Assembly (NCBI RefSeq): GCF_000190535.1
Contig: NC_015160.1
Location: forward strand, 682,001-746,000
Origin: Odoribacter splanchnicus DSM 20712
GTDB lineage: Bacteria > Bacteroidota > Bacteroidia > Bacteroidales > Marinifilaceae
Direction of reading: 5' to 3'
Length of the DNA: 64,000 bases
Shown: positions 54,129 to 62,559 of the stretch, piece after piece
Layout: the number at the start of each line of letters is the position of its first letter
Numbering within the stretch: position 1 is the first letter of the stretch
Translations under genes and position numbers: made by a program
Notes under the pieces: generated by a model
Told to the model about the DNA's origin: nothing
The model's database searches: none
The model's input: the letters and a program-made list of their open reading frames with translations, nothing else

Positions 54129-55192
54129 AGCCGGTGATAATGGCAAGTCATCAGCTTACCGGATTCATCGTGTAGGTGCATGCCATTTCCTTCGCAATAA
54201 CGGAACAGGTTGCAATCGGCACATTCGCCCTGACGGGCCCATTCCCGGTTCCGGAATTTTTCGAAGCGGTTGTTCCACACTTCCATAAAATCATCCTGGT
54301 AAATATTCCCTTGGTCGTAGTTGGCCCGGATACTGGGACAACCCGATATCGCTCCGTTAATGCGGATAGATCCGACAGAAATTCCGGCATGGCAACGATA
54401 AAATTGGTCACGGACTTCAGCTTCATAAGGACCTAAAAAACCTTCACAAGCGAAATTGACGTGAATACGACCTTCTTGCCGGGTTTGACGGATAAAATCC
54501 AATACTTTTTTGAATTGGGAAGAAGATAGTTGTAATTCAGGCACTTGTGCTGCTCTGCCTGCGGGAAAGATGGTAAAGATACGCCATTGTCCGACTCCTA
54601 GTTCGATCAAATATTCTTTGAAAACGGGGAGAGTATCGATGTTTTGTTGATTGATACAACTGACGACATCCCATACGATTTCTTTTTCCCGGCTCAGCAT
54701 TCCGATAGCCTGACTGGCCCGGCGAAAGCTTTCCGGATGTCGGCGTAACCAGTTGTGGGCATCTTCCGGTCCGTCCAGACTTACGGTAATGCTGTGCAGG
54801 CCTGCTTGTAAAAGTCTGTCCAGCCTCTGACGGGATAATAACAAACCGTTGGTTACCAATCCCCAGGGGTATTCCCGGCGATAACATGCCCGGCCACACT
54901 CTTCCAGATCTTTGCGCATCAGAGGTTCTCCACCCGTGAAAATGATAAAAACCCGGTGGGGATCGACCTGTGGAGTGATGTTGTCCAAAGCCTTTAAGAA
55001 GTCTTCTTTTGGCATATCGGGTTGCCCGGAAATCGCTTTGCAATCACTGCCACAATGCCGGCAAGCGAGATTACAGCGAAGGGTACATTCCCAAAAAAGA
55101 GTATGTAATTCGTGTTTTTGCCGGATCAGCTGTTCTTTTTGTCGGAAGAGTTCCAGGCCCAGGCGTTTCCGGAGGCTGATGGAATTATTCAT
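54125..55192 (-). CDS. Radical SAM/SPASM enzyme of the lipoprotein-associated type (TIGR04133-like)
   Basis: 355 residues. The [4Fe-4S]-SAM motif CNLACRHC has cysteines at 40, 44 and 47, with further Cys36 and Cys51 close by. GGEPLMRKDL and SLDGPEDAHN follow in a partial TIM barrel. The C-terminal SPASM region supplies cysteines in FYRCHAG, SGCPSI, GECADCNLFRYC and MTCHYH for auxiliary clusters. SPASM enzymes modify peptides or proteins. The gene overlaps the lipoprotein gene by 8 bases, and this pairing is recognised in Bacteroidetes at the family level, which suggests the lipoprotein or a nearby peptide is the substrate. The reaction is unknown to me. Confidence 0.88.
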   Translation of the reverse strand: MNNSISLRKRLGLELFRQKEQLIRQKHELHTLFWECTLRCNLACRHCGSDCKAISGQPDMPKEDFLKALDNITPQVDPHRVFIIFTGGEPLMRKDLEECGRACYRREYPWGLVTNGLLLSRQRLDRLLQAGLHSITVSLDGPEDAHNWLRRHPESFRRASQAIGMLSREKEIVWDVVSCINQQNIDTLPVFKEYLIELGVGQWRIFTIFPAGRAAQVPELQLSSSQFKKVLDFIRQTRQEGRIHVNFACEGFLGPYEAEVRDQFYRCHAGISVGSIRINGAISGCPSIRANYDQGNIYQDDFMEVWNNRFEKFRNREWARQGECADCNLFRYCEGNGMHLHDESGKLMTCHYHRL

Positions 55193-55712
55193 GATCTTCT
55201 TCTTTTTGAGGAGTCAGTATGATTTTTACTTCTTGTGTTGTATTTCCCCTATTCCAGCCTTCACCTCCCTGTAAATCTTTACGAAGGAAGGTTACTTTCA
55301 GAGAATCGGCCTGGTAGTACGGATTATTTTCGTCGGGGTTGATTTTTAAATTATACTTCACCGTATCGATCGGGAACGCTGCTTGCCGGGTTTCGAATTC
55401 TCCTTCTTTTCCGGAGTATAACGTATCGTTGACCGGGTGGCTTCCATAGGGGGTATCGGGGATAAAATCAGGACGGGGTTCGTAACTGAATTCCATATCG
55501 GACACGATAATCTGAATATCGGATAGCGCCTGACCTGCCTGATCGGTGACTTTTCCTTTGATGGTATAGGAAGCTGTCGGCGTACCGTACATACATATGA
55601 TGTTACCGGGATCGTCCCCGTTATCCTCACAGGAGGAGAAACCTAAAAATCCTAATAAAGTAGTCAATATCCAGTTCAGGCTACGATTCCAGCGATAATG
55701 TAATGTTTTCAT
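55185..55712 (-). CDS. Radical SAM-associated putative lipoprotein (TIGR04134-like)
   Basis: 175 residues with an N-terminal hydrophobic segment and lipobox GFSSC (Cys28). Conserved-looking NIICMYGTPTASY follows at about 38-50, then a carboxypeptidase-regulatory/Ig-like domain (YTIKGKVTDQAGQALSDIQI). A tail rich in Asp, Glu and Tyr (DENNPYYQADS) ends in KEEDHE. Only one cysteine, in ICMYG, remains after the lipobox. It is probably exported and anchored. It precedes and overlaps the radical SAM gene, so the two are translated together. That it is the enzyme's substrate is an inference. Confidence 0.82.
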   Translation of the reverse strand: MKTLHYRWNRSLNWILTTLLGFLGFSSCEDNGDDPGNIICMYGTPTASYTIKGKVTDQAGQALSDIQIIVSDMEFSYEPRPDFIPDTPYGSHPVNDTLYSGKEGEFETRQAAFPIDTVKYNLKINPDENNPYYQADSLKVTFLRKDLQGGEGWNRGNTTQEVKIILTPQKEEDHE

Positions 55713-55809
55713 GGTTTGTTTTTTTATGATTAAACTGTTTAAATGCCTTGATTTTCTTGAGGTCGGCCTTTCCGGACAGGTTGACGGTGAGAAATCGAAG
55801 GTCTTTCAT
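55681..55809 (-). CDS. 42-codon ORF leading into the lipoprotein gene
   Basis: ATG at 55809 lies 14 bases after the barrel gene stop. The frame overlaps the lipoprotein start by 32 bases and ends at 55681. The peptide begins MKDLRFLTVNLSGKADLKK, vaguely like the leaders of Bacteroidales ribosomal peptide precursors (MKKLxxLxLNxLSKAEL), then a basic tail without Cys. No strong ribosome site is seen. It could be a coupling leader peptide, a modified peptide, or chance. Confidence 0.25.
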   Translation of the reverse strand: MKDLRFLTVNLSGKADLKKIKAFKQFNHKKTNHENITLSLES

Positions 55810-55823
55810 ATAATGAGTTGTAT

Positions 55824-57002
55824 TTAAAAGTTCAAACGGAATCCGATTTGCCCCGTGAGGTTGAAAAACTGTTCCGAGCGAATCGTTTGTATTTCACTGG
55901 CCGGGGTCAGATTCCATAAAAATCCTCCTTCTGCATAGACCGATACATGGCGAATAATGGGGTAGGCAATACCTATTCGTGTGTTCGCTGACCAAAGCGT
56001 ACCCGGTATTCGTCGACGCTGACTTTTATAGGCCGAATAGATTTTGCCTGAAAGATTAACTTCACAGACAATACCGGCAGACCAATAACAGTAGAAACGT
56101 TCCCAATGGGTCAGGCGATAACTGAAAGATGCCGGGATTCCCAGCATGTGCAATCTTTGACGCAATACATCGTAATCCGAACTTTCATATCGCCACTGGT
56201 TGCGTAAATAGCTATAGGTAAGTCCGGTATTGAAACTCCAACGGTCCGACAACGTGCGGGATATACTTATTCCGAAAGAGATGGGAGAGCTATGCTTCAC
56301 TTTATCCGGTTTCAGATCGGATAACAGGGTGCGTGTCGAAATAGGGGATGTTCCGGCCTTCGTCAGAGGAGGTTTGGGGGTATTCCCCTGAAGATGATCG
56401 TTACAGGCATAATCGGGATAGCCGGCGGAGTTGCTGGAAATACCGGCTATATTAAAATTACCTCCTCCCATGCCCAAATGCCATTTCCGTGAGGCCTTTC
56501 GGACTTTTACCGGTTCGGTTTTCGTGTTGCGGACGATCAGTACCGGTGAAAAATCTGTTTCCAGAGCTTTACTTGCAATGACTATAGGTAATATTTTAGT
56601 TTCTTGACTTTTATATTTATCCGTTGAAATCGTTTTTCCAGTTGTGTAGATAGGTTTTCGAGTGAGAACAGGGAGGAGTGAATCGGCTATTTGATCCGTC
56701 GTAACTGTTCCGGTAAGCTGTGGTATTTGTATATGATCCACAATAAAAGGTTGTATTCTGTTTCGGACTATTTCTGTCGTAGTTTCCGGGATAAGACGAT
56801 CGTATAAGAGTCCGCCTCCCACGAGTAAAAGGAGGGTTACGATAGCTGCCGTCCGGCGTATGGATCTGGTGGAAAACCGGGTAGGTCGTAGAGGAAGAAA
56901 ACCAGCGAGGGTTTTCCATTGTTCTGAATCCGGTTCACATTCCCAATTATGCAACCGTTCCCGGAACAATTCTTCAAATCGGTCTCTTCTATCCATAGTC
57001 AA
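55824..57002 (-). CDS. Membrane-anchored outer-membrane beta-barrel-like protein, sigma-factor associated
   Basis: 392 residues. The N-terminal cytoplasmic-type segment (1-48, DRFEELFRERLHNWECEPD) and one transmembrane helix (~50-67, TAAIVTLLLLVGGGLLYDRL) are followed by a linker. The C-terminal half has amphipathic strands of a PorT-like barrel: WHLGMGGGNFNIAG, ISFGISISRTLSDRWSFNTG, and a final FFNLTGQIGFRLNF. The combination follows ECF sigma genes in Bacteroidetes, and the N-terminus could act like an anti-sigma domain (inference). It overlaps the sigma gene by 4 bases. Confidence 0.75.
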   Translation of the reverse strand: MTMDRRDRFEELFRERLHNWECEPDSEQWKTLAGFLPLRPTRFSTRSIRRTAAIVTLLLLVGGGLLYDRLIPETTTEIVRNRIQPFIVDHIQIPQLTGTVTTDQIADSLLPVLTRKPIYTTGKTISTDKYKSQETKILPIVIASKALETDFSPVLIVRNTKTEPVKVRKASRKWHLGMGGGNFNIAGISSNSAGYPDYACNDHLQGNTPKPPLTKAGTSPISTRTLLSDLKPDKVKHSSPISFGISISRTLSDRWSFNTGLTYSYLRNQWRYESSDYDVLRQRLHMLGIPASFSYRLTHWERFYCYWSAGIVCEVNLSGKIYSAYKSQRRRIPGTLWSANTRIGIAYPIIRHVSVYAEGGFLWNLTPASEIQTIRSEQFFNLTGQIGFRLNF

Positions 57003-57523
57003 TATAAATTTTTTATCATTTGTTGTAAAGTATAACGTGCCCTGGCATATTGTGATCGGGAAGTACCTTCTGTGATTCGGAGCATAGCTCCGATTTCCTT
57101 GTGTGAGAATCCTTCGATCGCAAACAGGTTGAAAATCGTTTGATATCCCGGAGGTAAACGATGAATTAAATCCAGCATTTCCTGGGCCGATATTTCTTCT
57201 AAAGCATTGGGAAAAGAAGTTTCCTGTTCTGTCTCCTCAGTGGGGAAGGTCAGAGGGAAAACTTTGGATCTACGGATTTTTTCCAGGGCACAATTAATAA
57301 AAATTTTCCGCATCCACCCCTCGAAACTCCCATTTCCGCTATATTCGTTCAGATTCGTAAATACCTTTATAAAACCTTCCTGTAACAGATCGTGTGCCAT
57401 ATCCCGGTTGCGGGAATAGCGCATACATACGCCCATCATTTTAGCGGCGTATCGTCGGTATAGTTCTCCCTGAGCTTTCCGCTTTCCTTTAAGGCATTCC
57501 TGAATCAGTAACACTTCATCCAT
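56999..57523 (-). CDS. ECF-type RNA polymerase sigma factor
   Basis: 174 residues. Region 2 spans about 10-80 (YAAKMMGVCMRYSRNRDMAHDLLQEGFIKVF, in parts), and region 4 about 110-165 with FAIEGFSHKEIGAMLRITEGTSRSQY. This is the Bacteroidetes ECF type that begins envelope operons. As first gene of the operon it probably controls the barrel, lipoprotein and radical SAM genes, and perhaps itself. Start ATG at 57523. Confidence 0.9.
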   Translation of the reverse strand: MDEVLLIQECLKGKRKAQGELYRRYAAKMMGVCMRYSRNRDMAHDLLQEGFIKVFTNLNEYSGNGSFEGWMRKIFINCALEKIRRSKVFPLTFPTEETEQETSFPNALEEISAQEMLDLIHRLPPGYQTIFNLFAIEGFSHKEIGAMLRITEGTSRSQYARARYTLQQMIKNLY

Positions 57524-57672
57524 TCACGTGATTTCTTTTTTCGTCAATAAGATGCATGGGAGAAACAAAACGTTGCATAAGAACAAAAAAAAATCTTGTT
57601 GTAAAATACATCGTTCTCCGGTTTTCCTCGTATTAATTTCGAGAGTGGAAAGAAATATAGATAATTTTATCC

Positions 57673-57680
57673 TATATTTG
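57673..57680 (+). promoter_or_regulatory. -7 element for the yggS-like gene
   Basis: TATATTTG gives a leader of about 60 bases before the chosen ATG. The rest of the 57524-57747 gap is AT-rich without other features. Confidence 0.45.
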
Positions 57681-57747
57681 TGCTAGGTTGTTTGTTAATT
57701 TTGGGTCTTATTTGATATTTTTGTCGCTACTTTTTATAGTTATCGCT

Positions 57748-58431
57748 ATGATGTTAAATATCAAGGAAAATATAGAAGAGATTGTGAAAACGTTACCGGA
57801 AGGGGTCAGGCTGATTGCCGTATCGAAGACGAAACCGGTGGAGTATATTGAAGAAGCTTATGCAGGGGGACAGCGTGCTTTCGGTGAAAACCGGCCACAG
57901 GAAATGGCTGCTAAATACCGGCAACTGCCCAAGGATATTGAATGGCATATGATCGGACAGCTACAAGAGAAGAATGTAAAATACATTGCTTCTTTTGTGA
58001 AATTGATTCATTCCGTGGATAGCCTGAAATTATTGCAAAAAATCGATCGTGAAGCGTTGAAAAACGAACGTATGATCGATTGTCTGCTGGAATTTCATAT
58101 TGCTGAAGAAGAGACTAAATCCGGTCTGAACTGGGAGGAGGCGTGCAGGCTGCTTGAAAGTGATGAGTTTAAAGTGTTGGAGCATATCCGGATTGTCGGG
58201 GTCATGGGGATCGCAACCTATACCGAAGACCGTGAACAGATCCGAAAGGAATTCCGGGAACTTCACCGGATATTCGGGTTGTTGAAAGCGACGTATTTCC
58301 AGGAGGAAGAAAGTTTTAAGGAATTGTCCATGGGGATGTCCGGGGATTATCCGATCGCTGTTGAAGAAGGAAGTACGATGGTGAGGGTGGGAAGTGCGGT
58401 TTTTGGAGCCAGAGATTATAACAATAAATAA
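57748..58431 (+). CDS. yggS: YggS/PLPBP-family pyridoxal phosphate-binding protein
   Basis: About 227 residues from the tandem ATGs at 57748/57751. A hydrophobic upstream reading from 57688 is not part of this cytoplasmic family. The PLP lysine is K27 in AVSKTKP. FGENRPQEM, WHMIGQLQ(E)KNVK, HSVDSL and the late LSMGMSGDYPIAVEEGSTMVRVG are the diagnostic blocks. The family controls PLP homeostasis and lacks known catalytic activity. It is followed 15 bases later by the next gene. Confidence 0.93.
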   Translation: MMLNIKENIEEIVKTLPEGVRLIAVSKTKPVEYIEEAYAGGQRAFGENRPQEMAAKYRQLPKDIEWHMIGQLQEKNVKYIASFVKLIHSVDSLKLLQKIDREALKNERMIDCLLEFHIAEEETKSGLNWEEACRLLESDEFKVLEHIRIVGVMGIATYTEDREQIRKEFRELHRIFGLLKATYFQEEESFKELSMGMSGDYPIAVEEGSTMVRVGSAVFGARDYNNK

Positions 58432-58446
58432 TAAACGATAGAGATT

Positions 58447-59424
58447 ATGGTAAATTTGAAGACAAAATTTATCGGATTGGAATTGAAGAGTCCGATTATT
58501 GCCGGGAGCTGTGGCTTGACTTCCGAGGTCAGTAAGATTGAAGAAATTGCTTTAAGCGGGGCCGGAGCTATAGTGTTGAAATCCATATTTGAAGAACAAA
58601 TAAATATGGATGCATCTAAAGCATTGACCGATAATAGTTATCCTGAAAGTGCCGATTATATCCAGAACTATATTCGGGCTAATACTGTCCAGCAACATAT
58701 CGATTTGGTGAAAGCAGTGAAAAATAAAGTGAATATCCCTGTTATCGCCAGTATCAATTGCTTACGGGACGGGGAATGGATTAGTTTTGCCAGTGAACTG
58801 GAAAAAGCCGGTGCCGATGCGCTCGAGTTGAATGCCTTTATCCTGCCGATGGATGAGTTTGCTGAGAGTGTGGAGGTTGAAAACATGTATTTCGACATCG
58901 TTAAACATGTGAAAAAGGTGGTTAAAATTCCGGTAATTGTCAAGATCAGCCATTATTTTACGAATTTGCCGGCTTTTGTGAGTAAGCTGAAAGCTTATGG
59001 TGCGGATGCCGTTACTATTTTCAATCGCTTTTACGAACCAGATATCGATATCGAACGGATAGCTGTCGGAGCGGCTTCTGTGTTCAGTATGCCGGCCGAT
59101 TTGAGGACAACTTTGCGCTGGACCGGAATTCTGTCGGGGAAAGATAAACTTTTGCAACTTTCTTCTTCAACAGGTGTTCATAATGGAGAAGCTGTTGTGA
59201 AGCTTTTACTGGCGGGGGCGACTACTGTGCAGGTATGTTCGGCTATGTATGAACAGGGAATCGGTACGATCCGTACGATGAATCATTTTTTGAATAGCTG
59301 GATGGATAAAAAAGGCTTTGAGTCGATAGATGAATTCCGGGGAAGATTATCCTATGCCGATGCAGGTAATGCTGCCCGCTATGAGAGAGCACAGTTTATG
59401 AAATATTTTAGTGATCATAAATAA
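58447..59424 (+). CDS. Dihydroorotate dehydrogenase-like flavoprotein
   Basis: A 325-residue TIM-barrel of the PyrD superfamily: KTKFIGLELKSPIIAGSCGLT at the start, IVLKSIFEEQI, the AGADALELNAF segment and a phosphate-binding end (VQVCSAMYEQGIGTI). The position where true class I DHODs have a catalytic Cys/Ser in the substrate loop (near IPVIVKISHYFTNL) is not conserved, so it may use another substrate. It has yggS-like and transglutaminase neighbours, with short gaps suggesting one transcript. Confidence 0.85.
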   Translation: MVNLKTKFIGLELKSPIIAGSCGLTSEVSKIEEIALSGAGAIVLKSIFEEQINMDASKALTDNSYPESADYIQNYIRANTVQQHIDLVKAVKNKVNIPVIASINCLRDGEWISFASELEKAGADALELNAFILPMDEFAESVEVENMYFDIVKHVKKVVKIPVIVKISHYFTNLPAFVSKLKAYGADAVTIFNRFYEPDIDIERIAVGAASVFSMPADLRTTLRWTGILSGKDKLLQLSSSTGVHNGEAVVKLLLAGATTVQVCSAMYEQGIGTIRTMNHFLNSWMDKKGFESIDEFRGRLSYADAGNAARYERAQFMKYFSDHK

Positions 59425-59430
59425 ATTTCG

Positions 59431-60633
59431 ATGTTACAAAATATGAAGTGTGTACTAGGGTTGTTTATGCTCTGTCTGTTAGCTTGTACGGAGAATAAAT
59501 ATGCAGGTATTCCTGAGAAATATCATGCCTTGTTGGATCAGGCATTGGTAAAAGCCGGGGATAATGCAACCGAATTGACAGCGGCATTGAAAAATGCTCC
59601 TGATAACCAAAAGGAAGGGATGGCTTTCCTGATTGCTTATATGCCGGAAAGAGATTTAAAGGAATTGACAGCGGATTTTTTATTGGAGAATACAGCCTAT
59701 GCTTATCAGGCTCGTGAAAAATACGTTTGGGCCAGAGAGATTCCCGATACTGTTTTTCTGAATGATGTACTGCCTTATGTCAGCCTGAATGAAACCCGTG
59801 AAGGGTGGAGAAAGGAATTTTACGAACGTTTCGGGAAGTATGTACAGCATTGTAAGACGATTTTTGAAGCCATCGATTCGGTCAACCGGAATGTCCGGGA
59901 TGAAGTATTGGTCGATTATAATACCAAACGTGAAAAACCGGATCAGAGTCCGTTCGAATCCATGCGGCAGCATATGGCTTCCTGTACCGGATTATCGATC
60001 TTGCTGACGGATGCTTTCCGGGCTGTCGGAATTCCTTCACGGGTGGCCGGTACTCCCAATTGGCACGACGAACGGGGCAATCATAACTGGACCGAGGTTT
60101 GGGCAGACGGAAACTGGTATTTTACGGAATTTTATTTTCCCGGTCAACTGAACAATGCCTGGTTTTTTGCCGATGCCGGGAAAGCGGTAAAAAACGATCA
60201 GCAGAAAGCTATTTATGCTTCTTCGTTTAAACCGACCGGAACCTATTTCCCTTTGGTATGGGATGAGAATATTCGTTATGTACCTGCTGCGAATGTAACT
60301 GATTTCTATACCGATCTATATAAATCGCATCTGGAAACGATCTCTGCGGATGGTAACCATGTTCCGTTGAGAATTATGATGTTTACAGATAATGCCTGTG
60401 TACAGAACTCGGAGGACCGGGTGGCTGCCAATCTGGATATTTTTTGCGGTAAATTGCAAATGGGAGGCGGGCGTACTGCCGGACCGACTCAGGATATGAA
60501 TGATGTGCTCACCTTTATGTTAGAGAAAAATCAAACCTATACGGTGAAATATGCAAATGAAGCCGGAAAGATGAAGGAAGTGGAGGTAAAACTGGGCGAA
60601 CAACCTGTCGAACTGAAGTTATATATGAAATAA
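59431..60633 (+). CDS. Transglutaminase-like domain lipoprotein
   Basis: 400 residues with lipobox LLAC (Cys19). The papain-like catalytic triad of the transglutaminase-core family is visible: Cys185 in MASCTGLSI, His218 in GNHNWTEVW and Asp226 in WADGNWYF. Bacterial members are usually proteases, and VPSRVAGTP-type PSRV is present as GIPSRVAGTP. A C-terminal beta domain follows. Exported, substrate unknown. A terminator follows. Confidence 0.87.
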   Translation: MLQNMKCVLGLFMLCLLACTENKYAGIPEKYHALLDQALVKAGDNATELTAALKNAPDNQKEGMAFLIAYMPERDLKELTADFLLENTAYAYQAREKYVWAREIPDTVFLNDVLPYVSLNETREGWRKEFYERFGKYVQHCKTIFEAIDSVNRNVRDEVLVDYNTKREKPDQSPFESMRQHMASCTGLSILLTDAFRAVGIPSRVAGTPNWHDERGNHNWTEVWADGNWYFTEFYFPGQLNNAWFFADAGKAVKNDQQKAIYASSFKPTGTYFPLVWDENIRYVPAANVTDFYTDLYKSHLETISADGNHVPLRIMMFTDNACVQNSEDRVAANLDIFCGKLQMGGGRTAGPTQDMNDVLTFMLEKNQTYTVKYANEAGKMKEVEVKLGEQPVELKLYMK

Positions 60634-60653
60634 TACTTGAGAAAAGGGGAGAA

Positions 60654-60681
60654 AAGGGGCTTGGAAACAAGTCCCTTTTTT
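60654..60681 (+). terminator. Terminator between the transglutaminase gene and thiF
   Basis: AAGGGGCTTG pairs with CAAGTCCCTT (one G-U) around GAAA, then T6. The reverse strand also ends in TTTT, so it can serve both convergent genes. Confidence 0.7.
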
Positions 60682-61381
60682 AGTTTATAAAGTTCATGGT
60701 TTGGAAACTGCCTTTCAACAGATCGATCAGCAGTAATTTGCCGGAAAGAGTATCCTGGCTTCCCAGGATAAGCTTGATGGCTTCATTAGCCTGGATCGAA
60801 CCGACGACTCCCGGTAATGCGCCGATGACGCCTTGTGGTTGCTGAAACTCAGCGATAGCATCATGGTATTCGTAAAGGTCACGGTAAGTAGGACCTCCCT
60901 GGTAATTAAAAACGGAAACCTGACCTTTAAACTCACAAATACTTCCATAAACGAACGGTTTACCGTATCGGACGCAGGCTTCGTCGATCAGGTAACGGGA
61001 AGGCAGATTATCGGTTGCGTCTATTACCAGATCGTATTCAGCGATGATAAAAGTGTTTTCCGAAGTCAGCCGCTGAGCGTAGGGTACAATAGTTGTATAG
61101 GGATTTAAAGCCTGAAGCTTCCGGGCAGCGACTTCGACCTTCAGGGCTCCTAAACATTGGGTATCGTAGAGAATCTGACGTTGAAGATTACTCTCCGAGA
61201 CTATATCATTGTCGAGTATACCGATCCGGCCGATTCCGGCAGCAGTCAAATAGAGTAAGACGGGGGAACCTAATCCGCCGGCTCCTACAACCAATACTTT
61301 CGCCCGTTTCAATTTTTCTTGTCCAGGCTCTCCGATTTCTTCCAAAATCAAATGCCTGGCATAGCGTTCTTTTTCTCCCAT
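60680..61381 (-). CDS. thiF: ThiF/HesA-family adenylyltransferase
   Basis: A 233-residue E1-like enzyme. ATP-binding VVGAGGLGSPVLLYLTAAG, the NLQRQILYD block and DATDNLPSRYLID are typical. It would adenylate the ThiS C-terminus for thiazole synthesis. The usual zinc cysteines are missing: GGPTYRDLYEYHD stands where GPCYRCLF is common, and no C-terminal CxxC is present. Last gene of the thi cluster in this window. Confidence 0.88.
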   Translation of the reverse strand: MGEKERYARHLILEEIGEPGQEKLKRAKVLVVGAGGLGSPVLLYLTAAGIGRIGILDNDIVSESNLQRQILYDTQCLGALKVEVAARKLQALNPYTTIVPYAQRLTSENTFIIAEYDLVIDATDNLPSRYLIDEACVRYGKPFVYGSICEFKGQVSVFNYQGGPTYRDLYEYHDAIAEFQQPQGVIGALPGVVGSIQANEAIKLILGSQDTLSGKLLLIDLLKGSFQTMNFIN

Positions 61382-61424
61382 AGTCGATTATTTATCTGGT
61401 ATTGGGGATGTAATTCCGGTTGAA

Positions 61425-62531
61425 TTACATCCATCCGTCCCAGTCTTTCCATACCGGTTCGTATCCTTTTTGACGTATACTGTCGGCAACTTCCTCAGGA
61501 GTGCGTTCGTCACTGATGTGGAATTGTTCCAGAGCCTGAGGATAAGTGAAATACCCTCCGGGTTCGGTTTTCGATCCGGCACTCAGGGAAGTAATACCCA
61601 AAGGGAGCATATTATTGCGGAACTCGGCCCCTTCCCGGGTAGAAATCGAGATATCGACATCATGGTCGAATATACGGAAAGCGAAGATCAATTGGGCCAA
61701 GGCACGGTCCTCCAGGATAACATTAGGCTGGAAATGGCCTTCCGAAGGACGCATCCGTGGAAAATTGACGCTGTATTTGGTTTGCCAGTAATGTTTTTGC
61801 AGGTAACGCAGGTGGCGGGCCATCATAGTTACATCCGTACGCCATTCCTCCAGACCGATTAAAACTCCCAAACCGATTTTGTGTACATGGGCTTGCCCCA
61901 TACGGTCGAAACCGTTGACCCGCCAGTCGAATTTGGATTTCATGCCTTTCGGATGATAAACGTTATAGCGTGCCCGGTTATAGGTCTCCTGAAAACAAAC
62001 CACTCCATTTAATCCTGAATGCGTAAGACGTTTATAATCTTCTGCTTTCAGAGGCATTACTTCAATAGAAAGGTTAGCAAAAAGAGGATGGGCCAACTGC
62101 AATGCGCGTTCCAGATAGTCGACACCGGCCTCCTTCGGATTCTCCCCTGTAACGATCAATAAATTTTCAAAATTTCCCAGTTTTTTGATAGCATGCAATT
62201 CATTGAGAATCTCTTCCTCATTGAGGATGACCCGTTTGAGGGGATTGTTGTGATTGAATCCGCAATAGACACAGAAATTTGTACACGAATTAGTGATATA
62301 CAAGGGGATATACATCGATATGGTTTTCCCGAATCTTTGTAAGGTATATTTTTGGCTTAATGCGGCCATCGGTTCCAGGTATTTCTCTGCAGCCGGAGAA
62401 ATCAGGGCCATAAAATCGTCGATGGCCAACTGGCTTTTACTTAAAGCCAGTTCTACATCGGCGGCTGTTTTAGAGTAGATTTCCCGGGTCGTTTCTTCCC
62501 AGGAATATTTTTCAAGTTCTTCCGAAAACAT
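61425..62531 (-). CDS. thiH: 2-iminoacetate synthase (tyrosine lyase)
   Basis: A 368-residue radical SAM enzyme. The cluster motif CTNFCVYC has Cys83, Cys87 and Cys90, followed by GFNHNNPLKR and ITGENPKEAG-type strands. It cleaves tyrosine to p-cresol and dehydroglycine, which ThiG uses. ThiH rather than the oxidase ThiO fits an anaerobe. Lies between thiG and thiF, 28 and 43 bases apart. Confidence 0.95.
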   Translation of the reverse strand: MFSEELEKYSWEETTREIYSKTAADVELALSKSQLAIDDFMALISPAAEKYLEPMAALSQKYTLQRFGKTISMYIPLYITNSCTNFCVYCGFNHNNPLKRVILNEEEILNELHAIKKLGNFENLLIVTGENPKEAGVDYLERALQLAHPLFANLSIEVMPLKAEDYKRLTHSGLNGVVCFQETYNRARYNVYHPKGMKSKFDWRVNGFDRMGQAHVHKIGLGVLIGLEEWRTDVTMMARHLRYLQKHYWQTKYSVNFPRMRPSEGHFQPNVILEDRALAQLIFAFRIFDHDVDISISTREGAEFRNNMLPLGITSLSAGSKTEPGGYFTYPQALEQFHISDERTPEEVADSIRQKGYEPVWKDWDGWM

Positions 62532-62559
62532 ATTATTAAAATTAAATCGGATTGTCTGT

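Noticed and set aside
57688..57747. Hydrophobic N-terminal extension of the yggS-like protein
   Set aside because: The family is cytoplasmic and starts near the tandem ATGs at 57748; the extension is probably leader RNA.
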